A stretch of DNA of 64,000 nucleotides from an uncultured bacterium (GCA_949296355.1 CASFPS010000005.1:1-64000), one strand, 5' to 3'. Counted from the stretch's first letter, positions 49,000 through 58,533 are shown. The notes: generated by a model not told the origin, from the sequence alone. Program-made: numbers and translations.

Positions 49000-51243
49000 A
49001 TGAAAATAGCAAAAATTACACTATCGGAATATAAACCATTTATACAAACCCAAAAACAAAATAATTTTCAACAATACAATACATCTGTTTCCAATCCGCA
49101 GTATACCGGATATCAGGATTTTAGTATAAATTTCAGGGGAAGAACACCTGAAAACTTTTATGAGCAGGAATTTAACGTAAAATTTATGCCTGACACAATG
49201 AAAAAGTTTCTGAATGCAAATTATGATGAGCGCAAACACATCCCGCCGGAGCAGATTATGAGCGAAAGCTTTAAATATCTTGCAGCAGTGGATAATTTTT
49301 CAGATGTAAAATCGACTTATCCCGATGAGCCTTTGTTTGCAAATCTGCATGAAGCAAGTCTGAAAGGTCGTTCAGGAATACTCTCCGACATAAAGATTGC
49401 AAAAGAAATCTCGGATACTCCGCTGCTTAATAACGGGGACGACCATCTGGGAATGTATCTTTTGAGAAAGATTTATCTTGAAGGAAAAACAATAAAAGAA
49501 ATCAATAAAGATTTCTACGAAAAAGACCTTAATCCTGAATACAAAGGGATTGTTACCCAGCCGATTACTTACGGAACAACATCCGCTTACGGAATCCGGT
49601 ATCCTAAAAATGATTTCTGGCATTCATTTATTGCAACAAGGGATGAGTACAAAAAGTTTTTTGTAGATTTGCCGAAACAAAATAAATCAGAGCTTCAAAA
49701 AGAACTTGCCGAGCGCCGCCAGCCGCAAGCAAATAAAATTGATGTTCAGCACAATGAACCTCCGAAACAACGAAAACACAATATAAAACCCTACCAGAAA
49801 GACCAGCTGAGGCGGGATATTGTAAAAACAAAAGGCGACGCTGAGGCTATTAAAAATGCTATTACCAGACGCTTTAAGAAAGATGATCCCGAAGCAGCTT
49901 TTATTATAAAATACCTTAGTCCTATAATGGCTGTTGCAGCAGATAAAATTCATCTCTCCGAAGAGATGAGAAGTTTTGTTGATGAGACAAAAGCTGAAGG
50001 AAAGAAGATTGAAAACCTCTTTGCGCAATTCTGGAAAGCGCGTCCAGAACTTCTGGAACATTATTCTACGGCAATTACCGATACTATTGAATTGTTTGAA
50101 GAAACGTACGATAGCGGCGGAGTGCTCGCAATTAACAACGAGTATCAATTAATTACAAAAGATACAGAAAATCAAAAACCTATAGACTTTGTCTCACAAA
50201 GGTTTATTGAGCTTCTGGATTACACTCAAGCTATTGCTCCTAATCGCGAAAAGTTATACGCTATGCATGAAGAAGAACAGTCAAAATGGAACGAACACTT
50301 CCTCTGGCGTTATGGCGAGCCGGTCGTAGAACAGCCGGTTACGGAAAAACAGCCGGAGAGTACAAAGAATCCGCTTGAGCTTCTGGAAAAAAGTGCAAAA
50401 GAGAATAATGCAAAAGTTTATACACTAAGAGGTGTAAACGGTGATATTCTCCACATTACCGCAAATTTAGACGAAACACTCGGAGATTATATAAAACACG
50501 AATTCACGGGCTTTCCTCCTAAATTTGTAAATCTTGTAATCAAAAAAGCTCTCACGAATCCGTTTATGAATGAAGATGCAAAACTGAGCTTCTCTACAAT
50601 ACAAATGGCTGATAAAATTGATGATGAGAGGATTCTCGGAGAAACCGAAAGAAAATATATTATGAATTCCATAACATCAGAACTGAATCCCGAGCTTTCG
50701 GCAGCAAGTATGGCAACATTGAATGCCCTTGCCTCACGCTCTGAATATCCGCAAAAAATCTACAGAACTGTTACTCCAAAACATTCGAAAGATGATATAG
50801 CTGAATATACAGCAACGCTTCTTAAGCATATTAACGAGCCGGAATTTAATCAGGAATTAAACAGTTTGTACGATTTGTACAGAAGACCGCTTACTAATTC
50901 TGAAATAATTAAAATAACAAATATTGTACTTAATTATATAAGAAATTTTGATACGGATTTTGCAAACTCTGAAGCCTCTATATTCTACCAAAATTATGAA
51001 CTTATCAAAGGACTTTCAAATTTCAAAGAGAAGTTAACTATGACAACAGGCAATCTGGACAAAAACTTTAAACAAGACTTCAAGAAATTATTCAGCGAGC
51101 ACATAGCAAGTTTCTATTTTGGAAAAACGCTGTTAGACAAACATGCTGCGCCTGCCCATATGAAAGCTAAGACAGAAGCGTTTATAAATGCTCTTTTAGG
51201 CAGTATGATTGACAAAGCCGGAAAAAACTTAAAATTATTATAA
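49000..51243 (+). CDS. Large lineage-type hypothetical protein with N-terminal NFRG motif
   Basis: 747 residues from the ATG at 49000 (CGGAGG ribosome site 5 nt upstream); a GTG 27 nt earlier is unlikely. The Asn/Gln/Tyr-rich start ends in YQDFSINFRGRTPENFYEQE, like the NFKS start of the 39545 protein. The rest is helical, with a Lys/Arg-rich zone (KQRKHNIKPYQKDQLRRDIV) and long acidic helices; no membrane segment, signal or enzyme motif is seen. A scaffold or secreted effector is possible. It is ended by a terminator at 51253. Confidence 0.65.
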   Translation: MKIAKITLSEYKPFIQTQKQNNFQQYNTSVSNPQYTGYQDFSINFRGRTPENFYEQEFNVKFMPDTMKKFLNANYDERKHIPPEQIMSESFKYLAAVDNFSDVKSTYPDEPLFANLHEASLKGRSGILSDIKIAKEISDTPLLNNGDDHLGMYLLRKIYLEGKTIKEINKDFYEKDLNPEYKGIVTQPITYGTTSAYGIRYPKNDFWHSFIATRDEYKKFFVDLPKQNKSELQKELAERRQPQANKIDVQHNEPPKQRKHNIKPYQKDQLRRDIVKTKGDAEAIKNAITRRFKKDDPEAAFIIKYLSPIMAVAADKIHLSEEMRSFVDETKAEGKKIENLFAQFWKARPELLEHYSTAITDTIELFEETYDSGGVLAINNEYQLITKDTENQKPIDFVSQRFIELLDYTQAIAPNREKLYAMHEEEQSKWNEHFLWRYGEPVVEQPVTEKQPESTKNPLELLEKSAKENNAKVYTLRGVNGDILHITANLDETLGDYIKHEFTGFPPKFVNLVIKKALTNPFMNEDAKLSFSTIQMADKIDDERILGETERKYIMNSITSELNPELSAASMATLNALASRSEYPQKIYRTVTPKHSKDDIAEYTATLLKHINEPEFNQELNSLYDLYRRPLTNSEIIKITNIVLNYIRNFDTDFANSEASIFYQNYELIKGLSNFKEKLTMTTGNLDKNFKQDFKKLFSEHIASFYFGKTLLDKHAAPAHMKAKTEAFINALLGSMIDKAGKNLKLL

Positions 51244-51252
51244 AAAGTAAAT

Positions 51253-51284
51253 AAAAAAACAGCAGATTTTTCTGCTGTTTTTTT
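51253..51284. terminator. Bidirectional terminator before fabF
   Basis: AAAACAGCAGA-TTTT-TCTGCTGTTTT with T or A tracts on both sides; serves the 49000 gene and the convergent fab operon. Confidence 0.85.
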
Positions 51285-51303
51285 ATTATTATCTTAATTT
51301 TGC

Positions 51304-52557
51304 TTATATTGCTTTAAATACAAGAGTAGCGTTATGTCCGCCAAACCCGAAAGAGTTTGAAAGAGCTGCGCGTACTTTTTTGTCTCTTGCCTTATGCGGA
51401 ACATAATCAAGGTTAGCAACATGTTCGTCCTGATTATCAAGATTGATTGTCGGAGGAACTTTGCTGTCCGTGATTGTTTTAACACAAACAATACCTTCTA
51501 CAGCGCCTGTTGCACCCAGCATATGACCGTGCATGCTCTTTGTAGAACTTACAACAAGATTTTTATTGTGTTCTTTATCGCCAAAGATTTTTGCAATAGC
51601 CTGAGATTCAGCAACATCACCGAGCCCGGTGCTTGTTCCGTGCGGATTGATATAATCAATATCTTCCGGTTTTAGCCCTGCATCGGCAAGCGCTAATTCC
51701 ATTGATTTAATTGCGCCGTTGCCGTCAGGATCAGGAGCAACCATATCATAAGCATCTGCAGATTGTCCGTAACCTACGATTTCTGCATAAATATGTGCGC
51801 CGCGCTTTTTAGCAAGTTCATATTCTTCAAGAACAAGAACACCTGCTCCTTCGCCCATTACAAAACCGTCTCTGTCCTTATCGTAAGGTCTGGAAGCTTT
51901 TTCAGGTTCATCATTTCTCTTAGATAAAGTTCTTGCGGCAGTAAATGCACCTATACCTAATGTTGTAATTGTAGCTTCGCAGCCTCCGGCAACCATTACA
52001 TCAGCATCACCGTATTGAATGGTTCTGAAAGCGTCGCCGATTGAGTGAGAACCTGTTGCGCAGGCAGAAACAACAGCTTTGTTAACACCTTTATAACCGT
52101 GTTTCATTGAAACTCTTCCTGATGCCATATCAACAATCAGCATTGGAACAGTAAACGGAGATCCTTTAGTAGGTCCTTTTTCTATCATTGCAATATGATT
52201 TTTTTCAAATGTTTTAAAACCGCCGGCAGCAGAGCTTACAATAACACCGATTCTGTACGGGTCAATCCCTGCTTCGTCAAGTTTAGCGTCTGCAATTGCT
52301 TCATCCGCAGCAACCATTGCAAACTGAGTAAATCTGTCCATTCTCTTGGCATCTTTTGAATCCATATAATCTTCAGGATTAAAATCTTTATCTTTAATTT
52401 CTGCAGCAATTTTAACGGTATGTCTTTCAGTATCAATAGCTTCAATTAAAGAAACACCGCTTTTGCCTTGCAGCATGGAATTCCAGAACTTGTCTACACC
52501 GATACCGCAAGGTGTAACTGCTCCCATCCCTGTTATTACAACTCTTCGTTTTGTCAT
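51304..52557 (-). CDS. fabF: Beta-ketoacyl-ACP synthase II
   Basis: 417 residues. The catalytic triad is visible: Cys in VVSACATGSHSIGDA, His in NPHGTSTGLGD and His in STKSMHGHMLGATGA. It elongates acyl-ACP by two carbons in type II fatty-acid synthesis. The end NSFGFGGHNATLVFK is typical. Last gene of the fab operon, 79 nt after acpP; an inverted repeat TAAGAGGG / CCCTCTTA lies in that gap (about 52584-52620). Confidence 0.96.
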   Translation of the reverse strand: MTKRRVVITGMGAVTPCGIGVDKFWNSMLQGKSGVSLIEAIDTERHTVKIAAEIKDKDFNPEDYMDSKDAKRMDRFTQFAMVAADEAIADAKLDEAGIDPYRIGVIVSSAAGGFKTFEKNHIAMIEKGPTKGSPFTVPMLIVDMASGRVSMKHGYKGVNKAVVSACATGSHSIGDAFRTIQYGDADVMVAGGCEATITTLGIGAFTAARTLSKRNDEPEKASRPYDKDRDGFVMGEGAGVLVLEEYELAKKRGAHIYAEIVGYGQSADAYDMVAPDPDGNGAIKSMELALADAGLKPEDIDYINPHGTSTGLGDVAESQAIAKIFGDKEHNKNLVVSSTKSMHGHMLGATGAVEGIVCVKTITDSKVPPTINLDNQDEHVANLDYVPHKARDKKVRAALSNSFGFGGHNATLVFKAI

Positions 52558-52636
52558 ATTCTTTTTCCCTTAAATAATAAATAAGAGGGCGAAAATATAT
52601 AAAATCCTCACCCTCTTAATATAAATTCAAATCTTA

Positions 52637-52867
52637 CTATGAGTGTGAATCGATGTAGTTAACTGCATCTTGAACTGTTTGAATTTTTTCAGCCTCTTCG
52701 TCAGGAATTTCGCAACCGAATTCTTCTTCAAAAGCCATAACTAATTCAACAGTATCTAAAGAATCAGCACCTAAATCAGCTGTAAAGCTAGCTTCAGGAG
52801 TAACTAAAGCTTCATCGCAGCTTAATTGGTCAACTACAACTTTTTTTACTTTCTCAAATGTGCTCAT
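52637..52867 (-). CDS. acpP: Acyl carrier protein
   Basis: 76 residues from the ATG at 52867 (GAAGAGG ribosome site). The phosphopantetheine serine is in [19 protein letters not shown], followed by [19 protein letters not shown]. It carries growing acyl chains for FabD/H/G/F; the Sfp-type enzyme at 34370 may load it. It lies before fabF as usual, but on its upstream side the operon is interrupted: fabG is 2.2 kb away with an opposite-strand gene in between, so acpP-fabF must have their own promoter. Confidence 0.96.
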   Translation of the reverse strand: MSTFEKVKKVVVDQLSCDEALVTPEASFTADLGADSLDTVELVMAFEEEFGCEIPDEEAEKIQTVQDAVNYIDSHS

Positions 52868-52885
52868 GTTTTTTATCCTCTTCAT

Positions 52886-53655
52886 TTATGTGTAATACAC
52901 TATTCTTTTAAATTATACTATTTCAAGATAATTTTGCAATAAACTTCAAAAATTGTTACACTTTTGGGGGTAAATGTAACAAAATAAAAAGGTGATTAAG
53001 TGATTAAGTGACCGGGTGACTAAGAGGAAGAGCGTGAAGACAAAAACTTTTTTGTCATTGCGAGGGAATAGCCAAAATAACCCGAAGCAATCTTGAAACC
53101 CCTCACCCGAATCCGTAACTTTCGCCTTCCGGCTCAAGAACGGCTTTTCCCTCTCCCTCAAGGGGCGAGGGAAAAAAGAGAGTAGGGTGTGCATACTTGC
53201 GCACCTTATTTTAAAATTGTAGGTCAGAGTAAGTAGGTTGAGCATACCTGTCCAACAATAAAAAGTTATTGTCAGGTAAAACCTGACCTACAATTCTAAC
53301 CCAAACATTTACCCCCGCAATGACAACAAGCTGGTAGTCTCTCCTGACAATCTAAATACATTTACCCCTGCTGTTATTCTGAACCCGACAACAATTCAGG
53401 GGTGAAGAATCCCTTAAACCTCTAAATATATCAAGCTCCCGGCTACTTCGATTGCCAGACCGGTTAGATAATAAAATAAATTTCTGCACCTTATGTTAAG
53501 ATTTGTAAACACAACTTTCAAATACCTGTAATCCAGTTGCGGCGCTTATAGAATGAGGTAGCGGAGGAAGTTACGGAGGAGGTGGTACCGCAATTTTTTG
53601 CTTGCCCGATACTTTATTAAAATATAAATACAAAAAATTGATTGGAGGAAAAAAG
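52886..53655. repeat. Repeat cluster that splits the fab operon
   Basis: About 770 bp with no gene. It holds GTGATTAAGTGATTAAGTG arrays (52990-53025), a hairpin repeat GTCATTGCGAGGGAATAGCC (53052-53092), a CTCTCCCTCAAGGGGCGAGG repeat (about 53152-53171), the hairpins GTTGAGC...CCAACA and GTCAGGTAAAACCTGAC (53232-53290), inverted 52-57 bp repeat fragments with ACATTTACCCC (53300-53370), and the SDR-gene relic (53427-53472). Confidence 0.65.
53427..53472 (-). pseudogene. Relic of an SDR/fabG 3' end
   Basis: About 45 bp that match the end of fabG at 55061-55110; the shared core is GGCTACTTCGATTGCC. On the minus strand it reads YLTGLAIEVAGSLI, next to YVTGQAIEVAGGLMI in FabG. Only the last codons survive. 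It is either a duplication made when the 53656 gene was inserted or the remnant of a second SDR gene. Confidence 0.65.
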
Positions 53656-54990
53656 ATGAGTAGATTTTCACTGGGATTAAATTTTGCAAGAAAAATTTTA
53701 GGAAAAGGAACAAAACCGGCTATTGAAACAGCACAAACAGTTCCTGCAAAAATCCAGCCTAAAACAAGAACTTTAACAGATCCTGTAACAGGTGCTGTCA
53801 CGGGGCTTGAAAGAGAAATTACACGGGAAGAAGGGAAAAAAGGACTTGCTAGACTTGATTATTTAGGTGAAGGCAAAAGAAAGATTACAATATTTGATCA
53901 AGAAAACCGTCCATTTTTCTGGGAAACCAAAACTGTCACAAGAGAAGAGGGCGCAAGCGTTTTGGGCGGCGACAAAATTACTATTGATAAATATAAGTTA
54001 AAATACTGGTGTTACAGCGAAAACATACATTTACAAAAAGATTATAGCAAAGCAGGCTCGCTTGAGCATAAAGAATTGCGTTTTAACCACGATTCCGGCA
54101 ACGGATTAAATGACTACAGCTACAAGGCTTCTATGGATAAAGTTTATGCGGAATATCCATTAAAAAGCGGCTACCGGGATATGCGGACAAGACCTGGTGA
54201 TACAGTCGGTGTTCAGCATTCATTAACACGAGGAAACGGATATACTGAAACTAACTATGGAAAATTTACTCAAAAAGGAACTAATTACCAAAATACTATT
54301 GATGCCCAAAAAGCCGCAGAACAGGCTAGAATTGCAGAAGCAGAAACTGCAAAAGCTGCTGCAATAAAAGCCGAACAAGAAGCAGCAGAAAAACTCGCCG
54401 CATCACGCCCGAAAGTAAATACAGGTAAACTATTCAATAAAAACATTGAAGAATTTAAATGCGTTGAAGAAACAAAAGCCGACGGAAGTATCATAAGACG
54501 CTATTTTGACCCGTATGCTTCTAATGGGAAATCAAATCCTATGATAACAACAATTGACAGAGGAAATTATCATGAAGAGATTATTTATGATCCAAGAAAA
54601 GATATCAAACTGACATATAAACAAATAGGCAGTGAGCAGCCAGAAATTGATATGAGAAAGGGATGGCGCTTTAGATACACTTCTAAATATCATCAAAAAG
54701 TAGACCATTATTCTCCATATAGAGAGAATACAGTCTACTATAGCGACGGACAAAATTATGTAATATCGTCTCGTCAAGGCTACTATGACCCGAAACGTAT
54801 AGTCACCAAAAATCCGCATTCGCCGGAACTTCAAGCTCAGCGAAAAGAGCCTGAATACATAGATAATTTACGTACTCTCCATACATATGAACAAAACATG
54901 GCACTAAGTAAACGCTATGATGAAATAAAACAAGAGATTGATAATAACAGAGTTGATTTAATGGATTTATTTACACCATATAAAGCGTAA
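53656..54990 (+). CDS. Unknown protein inserted in the fab cluster
   Basis: 444 residues from the ATG at 53656 (TTGGAGG ribosome site); the frame is open 18 codons further, without a site. A basic start (RFSLGLNFARKILGKGTK), a beta-rich part with TLTDPVTGAVTGLEREITREEGKKG and repeats of KxTIFDQENRP-type phrases, an Ala/Glu coiled coil (IAEAETAKAAAIKAEQEAAE), then Tyr/Asp/Arg-rich beta segments (IIRRYFDPYASNGKSNP; YYSDGQNYVISSRQGYYDPK). This recalls YD-repeat-like or lineage-specific surface proteins but no family is recognised. It runs against the fab genes and is flanked by repeats and an SDR relic, so it is an insertion. Confidence 0.6.
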   Translation: MSRFSLGLNFARKILGKGTKPAIETAQTVPAKIQPKTRTLTDPVTGAVTGLEREITREEGKKGLARLDYLGEGKRKITIFDQENRPFFWETKTVTREEGASVLGGDKITIDKYKLKYWCYSENIHLQKDYSKAGSLEHKELRFNHDSGNGLNDYSYKASMDKVYAEYPLKSGYRDMRTRPGDTVGVQHSLTRGNGYTETNYGKFTQKGTNYQNTIDAQKAAEQARIAEAETAKAAAIKAEQEAAEKLAASRPKVNTGKLFNKNIEEFKCVEETKADGSIIRRYFDPYASNGKSNPMITTIDRGNYHEEIIYDPRKDIKLTYKQIGSEQPEIDMRKGWRFRYTSKYHQKVDHYSPYRENTVYYSDGQNYVISSRQGYYDPKRIVTKNPHSPELQAQRKEPEYIDNLRTLHTYEQNMALSKRYDEIKQEIDNNRVDLMDLFTPYKA

Positions 54991-55001
54991 TTTTAGTATA
55001 T

Positions 55002-55029
55002 AGCAGGGCAGACTAAAGCCTGCCCTGCT
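55002..55029. terminator. Hairpin between the inserted gene and fabG
   Basis: AGCAGGGCA / TGCCCTGCT, 9 bp stem with a 10 nt loop, followed by TCTATTTATTTT on the plus strand. Confidence 0.6.
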
Positions 55030-55060
55030 TCTATTTATTTTATTGTGCCATTTCCTTGAC

Positions 55061-55792
55061 TTATATCATCAAACCGCCGGCTACTTCGATTGCCTGACCT
55101 GTTACATAGTCAGTATCAAGAGCTAAGAACTTAACAACTTTTGCGATATCTTCAGGCGTTCCGAGTCTTTTCATCGGAATAGCTTTTAAGTATTCATCAA
55201 TGTTTGCAAGGTCATGAGTCATTGCAGTCTGGATGAAGCCGGGGCATACAGCGTTAACTCTGATACCGCGAGAGCCAAATTCTTTTGCGAGAGTCTGGGT
55301 TAAGCCGATAAGACCTGCTTTAGAAGCTGAATAGTTTGCCTGACCTGCGTTACCGTGGCGTCCTACAATACTTGACATATTGATGATTGAACCCTGACGA
55401 GCTTTCATCATATACTTAATTACAGCGTGAGTTACGCAATATGCAGAAGTTAAGTTAATTTTAATAACTCTTTCCCACTGCTCCATATCCATTCTTACAA
55501 ACAAACCGTCTTTAGTAATCCCTGCATTGTTAAGCAAGATATCAATTTTGCCGTGTTCTGCAATCATTTTGTCAACATTTTCCTGAACAGCTTTGTCGTC
55601 AGATACGTCAAAACTGTAGAAATAAGCGTCAACTCCGCAAGCTTTGATTTCATCTAATGCCGGTTTAGCTTTTTCAGCGTCACAAATATCATTGATAATG
55701 ATATCACAACCAGCCTTAGCTAATTCAATAGCGCAAGCCAAACCAATACCGCGTGATCCGCCTGTAATTAAAGCAATTTTTCTTTCACTCAT
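55061..55792 (-). CDS. fabG: 3-oxoacyl-ACP reductase
   Basis: 243 residues. NADPH loop TGGSRGIGLACAIEL; NNAGITKDGL; catalytic SSIVG(R)HG...YSASKAGLIGL (Ser, Tyr, Lys); and the C-terminus YVTGQAIEVAGGLMI typical of FabG. It reduces beta-ketoacyl-ACP. It follows a 143-residue gene and fabD in the same direction; downstream the operon is broken by the inserted gene at 53656. Confidence 0.94.
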   Translation of the reverse strand: MSERKIALITGGSRGIGLACAIELAKAGCDIIINDICDAEKAKPALDEIKACGVDAYFYSFDVSDDKAVQENVDKMIAEHGKIDILLNNAGITKDGLFVRMDMEQWERVIKINLTSAYCVTHAVIKYMMKARQGSIINMSSIVGRHGNAGQANYSASKAGLIGLTQTLAKEFGSRGIRVNAVCPGFIQTAMTHDLANIDEYLKAIPMKRLGTPEDIAKVVKFLALDTDYVTGQAIEVAGGLMI

Positions 55793-55853
55793 TAATATTT
55801 CTCCTTATTTTAAATTCTGTCAGACTTTGCCTGATCTGCCATTCTATTCTTAC

Positions 55854-56285
55854 TTAATAAACAATCTTGCAATATTCCGGATTATTGTTTATTTCATCAA
55901 TATATTCATCCTTGTTTTTTGACGATTCGGCGTATTTTTTAGCCACATCCATCGGAAGATTACACAACATGCTAAATGAAACGTTGTAAAGTTCAAAAGA
56001 ACATTTATCCTTTTCCTTGCCGTATATTACATAATTAGTACCGTCATCTGTTGCAAGGTTTACCGGAGTACAAGTTCCGAGCTTCGGATAAAAAGCGTTA
56101 TTTACATCTTCAACGCTCGCCAACTTCTCAACTTTCGGCGCCCCTTTTGCTGTAACTGCCTGCTGGCGTTTTTCAAACCTCATGGCAGCATCCAGCTCAA
56201 ATTTATGCAAATTGTACTCATATACTACCCGCATAATTCCTACCAGCACGAGAATTCCCAATAAAACAAATATTACTTTTTTCAT
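55854..56285 (-). CDS. Unknown membrane-anchored protein in the fab operon
   Basis: 143 residues. An N-terminal membrane segment (KKVIFVLLGILVLVGIMRVVY) leads to a periplasmic part with AFYPKLGTCTPVNL, DKCSFELYNVSFSMLC and ending NNNPEYCKIVY; four cysteines could form disulfides. I do not recognise a family. It lies 6 nt after fabD and 61 nt before fabG, so it is transcribed with them. This is not part of the usual fab cluster and may be lineage-specific. The start has an AAAGAGATG context. Confidence 0.6.
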   Translation of the reverse strand: MKKVIFVLLGILVLVGIMRVVYEYNLHKFELDAAMRFEKRQQAVTAKGAPKVEKLASVEDVNNAFYPKLGTCTPVNLATDDGTNYVIYGKEKDKCSFELYNVSFSMLCNLPMDVAKKYAESSKNKDEYIDEINNNPEYCKIVY

Positions 56286-56291
56286 CTCTTT

Positions 56292-57239
56292 TTACACTCC
56301 TGCCATTTGTTCTTTCAAAGCTGCAATTGTTGCTTCAAGAGAAGCCATATCAAAAATATTGTAAACAGAAGCTTCCGGAGCTATCTTTTTATTCAACCCT
56401 GCAAGAACTTTGCCCGGACCGATTTCTATAAACGTATCAACGCCTTCTTCTGTCATCTTCTGAATAGTTTGAGTCCAGTAAACGGAAGAAGAAATCTGCT
56501 TCGGCATTTTAACTCTAAAATCCTCTGCATTTGTTGTTTCTTTAGCATCAACATTTGTAATTACCGGCAGTTTAGCATTATTTAATTCGAGGCTTGATAC
56601 AAAAGATGCAAACTCTTCGCCGGCTTTTTCCATAAATTTAGAATGGAAAGCGCCTGAAACTGCAAGAGGAACAACTCGTCTTACACCGTTTGCAAGCATG
56701 TAATCACCGGCAGCTTTTACAGCTTCTGAATCACCTGTAATTACAACCTGTGCAGGAGAGTTGTAGTTTGCGACATCAACATATCCGACTTTTGAGCCTT
56801 CTTCCAAACCTGCTTTTAATTGTTCTTCCGAAGCGTTCAAAATAGCTGCCATACTTCCGCCCTTAGTCTCGCTCATAAGATCAGCCCGTTTTTGAATAGC
56901 TTTGAGAGTTGTCTCAAGACTCATCACACCGGCTGTATACATAGCGCAATATTCACCCAAACTATGACCTGCCGTATAATCAGGGGTTATATTTAATTCA
57001 GATTTTAAAGTTTCTAAAGCTGCAATTGAAGTAGTTACAATTGCAGGCTGAGTGTTAACAGTCTGCTTCAAATCTTCCTCAGGTCCTTCAAAACAAATTG
57101 TTGAAATACTTTTGCCTAAAACACTATCAGCAGTATCATAAACATTTTTTGCTGCCGAAAAATTTTCATACAAATCTTTACCCATTCCGACAGATTGTGA
57201 ACCCTGTCCCGGAAATAAAAACGCAATTTTTTTAACCAT
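56292..57239 (-). CDS. fabD: Malonyl-CoA:ACP transacylase
   Basis: 315 residues. FLFPGQGSQSVGMGKDLYE opens it; the nucleophile is Ser in GHSLGEYCAMY; PLAVSGAFHSKFMEKA carries the catalytic His, and IEIGPGKVLAGLNKKI closes it. It loads malonyl groups onto ACP. Ribosome site AAGGAGTATA. It is separated from fabH by 283 bp of repeats, whereas these genes normally follow each other closely. Confidence 0.95.
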   Translation of the reverse strand: MVKKIAFLFPGQGSQSVGMGKDLYENFSAAKNVYDTADSVLGKSISTICFEGPEEDLKQTVNTQPAIVTTSIAALETLKSELNITPDYTAGHSLGEYCAMYTAGVMSLETTLKAIQKRADLMSETKGGSMAAILNASEEQLKAGLEEGSKVGYVDVANYNSPAQVVITGDSEAVKAAGDYMLANGVRRVVPLAVSGAFHSKFMEKAGEEFASFVSSLELNNAKLPVITNVDAKETTNAEDFRVKMPKQISSSVYWTQTIQKMTEEGVDTFIEIGPGKVLAGLNKKIAPEASVYNIFDMASLEATIAALKEQMAGV

Positions 57240-57522
57240 ATTATACTCCTTATTATTTATATTTTAGTTTTTTGTCAGGCAGGCATGCCTAACCGACTTT
57301 TCCTGAATTTATTTTTGAGATCACAAATTGTGTTCTCAAAACTTTTCCTTGTGGATTGCCGCGAAAATCAAAGATTTTCTCGCAATGACAGAATAAATTC
57401 TATTCACTAATCACTCTTCACTATTCACTAAAAATGTAGGTTGGGTGGAACCCAACATTAATTTTTTGTGCCAAATCTACAATGTAGATCGGATTTACTA
57501 ACCCGACAATAACCTTTTTAAC
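57240..57522. repeat. Repeat cluster between fabH and fabD
   Basis: Contains GTCAGGCAGGCATGCCTAACCG (about 57273-57294; arms GGCA/TGCC), the hairpin repeat GGATTGCCGCGAAAATCAAAG with its partner CTTTGATTTTC arm (57354-57390), CACTAATCACTCTTCACTAT arrays (57403-57432), and GTTGGGTGGAACCCAAC (57441-57457). No gene. The fab transcript must run through these hairpins or restart after them. Confidence 0.65.
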
Positions 57523-58533
57523 TTAGCAGATACCTTCTCTAAGTCTTACAATAGCACCGCCCCAGGTCATGCCGGCACCAAATCCGCAAAGTACGGCAGT
57601 TGTTCCGAGTTTAACTTTGCCCTTCTCTACACTTTCTGCAAGCGCAAGCGGAATTGAAGCTGCGGAAGTATTTCCATAATACTTAATATTTGTTACAACC
57701 TTATCGTCAGAATACCCGAGTCTCTCCTGAACAGCCTGAATAATTCTGATATTTGCCTGATGAGGTATAAGATAATCAATGTCTTCCGCTTTCATACCTG
57801 CATTTGTAATAAGATTTTCCACATAGTGAGGAAGAATCTTTGCAACAAAAGCGTATACACCTTTGCCGTTCATTCTTATGCCTTTTGGTTTCGGTTCATA
57901 CTGCTCAACAAGCGGGCAGTTTTTACCGTCAAAAGAAAGTTCTATTAAATCACCGATACTTCCGTCTGATTTAATATCAATTGCAATAACATCGTCCACC
58001 CCGTCATCGGAAGCAGTTACAACCATTGCGCCTGCTGCATCGCCAAACAGAATCGAAGTTGCTCGATCTTCCCAGTTTACAAGGCGTGAATTGTTATCTG
58101 TTGCAACAAGCAAAATTGTTTTGTACATTCCGGAAGCTATGTAAGCTTTTGCAATGCTCAAAGCATAAATTAATCCCGTGCAGGCAGCTGTAATATCAAA
58201 TGCCGGAACCTGAGATGAGATTCCCAGTCTTGCCTGAATATGACAGGCTATTGCCGGATATAAATCAGGCGGAGCAGATGAAGCTGCTATAATAAGGTCA
58301 ATCTGTTCCGGTTTAATATTAGCTTTTTCCAGAGCATTCTTTGCTGCTTCAAAGCCTAAATCAACAGCATTTTGTTCGCCTGAAACAACACGCCTTTCCT
58401 TAATTCCGGTTCTTGTATATATCCACTCATCCGATGTATCATAAAGTTTTGTCAAATCGTCGTTAGTAATAACCGTATCCGGCAAACTATACCCGACACC
58501 GGCAATTTTTAAAGGAATCAAATTATTTCCCAT
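57523..58533 (-). CDS. fabH: Beta-ketoacyl-ACP synthase III
   Basis: 336 residues. The active-site Cys is in DITAACTGLIYALSIA, His in YLIPHQANIRIIQ and Asn in YYGNTSAASIPLAL. It starts fatty-acid synthesis by joining acetyl-CoA (or a branched starter) to malonyl-ACP. Ribosome site AGGAGTAAT. The gap to plsX (68 nt) holds a hairpin. Length and motifs are canonical. Confidence 0.95.
   Translation of the reverse strand: MGNNLIPLKIAGVGYSLPDTVITNDDLTKLYDTSDEWIYTRTGIKERRVVSGEQNAVDLGFEAAKNALEKANIKPEQIDLIIAASSAPPDLYPAIACHIQARLGISSQVPAFDITAACTGLIYALSIAKAYIASGMYKTILLVATDNNSRLVNWEDRATSILFGDAAGAMVVTASDDGVDDVIAIDIKSDGSIGDLIELSFDGKNCPLVEQYEPKPKGIRMNGKGVYAFVAKILPHYVENLITNAGMKAEDIDYLIPHQANIRIIQAVQERLGYSDDKVVTNIKYYGNTSAASIPLALAESVEKGKVKLGTTAVLCGFGAGMTWGGAIVRLREGIC

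Noticed and set aside
53602-53655. 18-codon upstream extension of the inserted gene in the fab cluster
   Set aside because: The GGAGG site lies just before the ATG at 53656 and none precedes the longer start.
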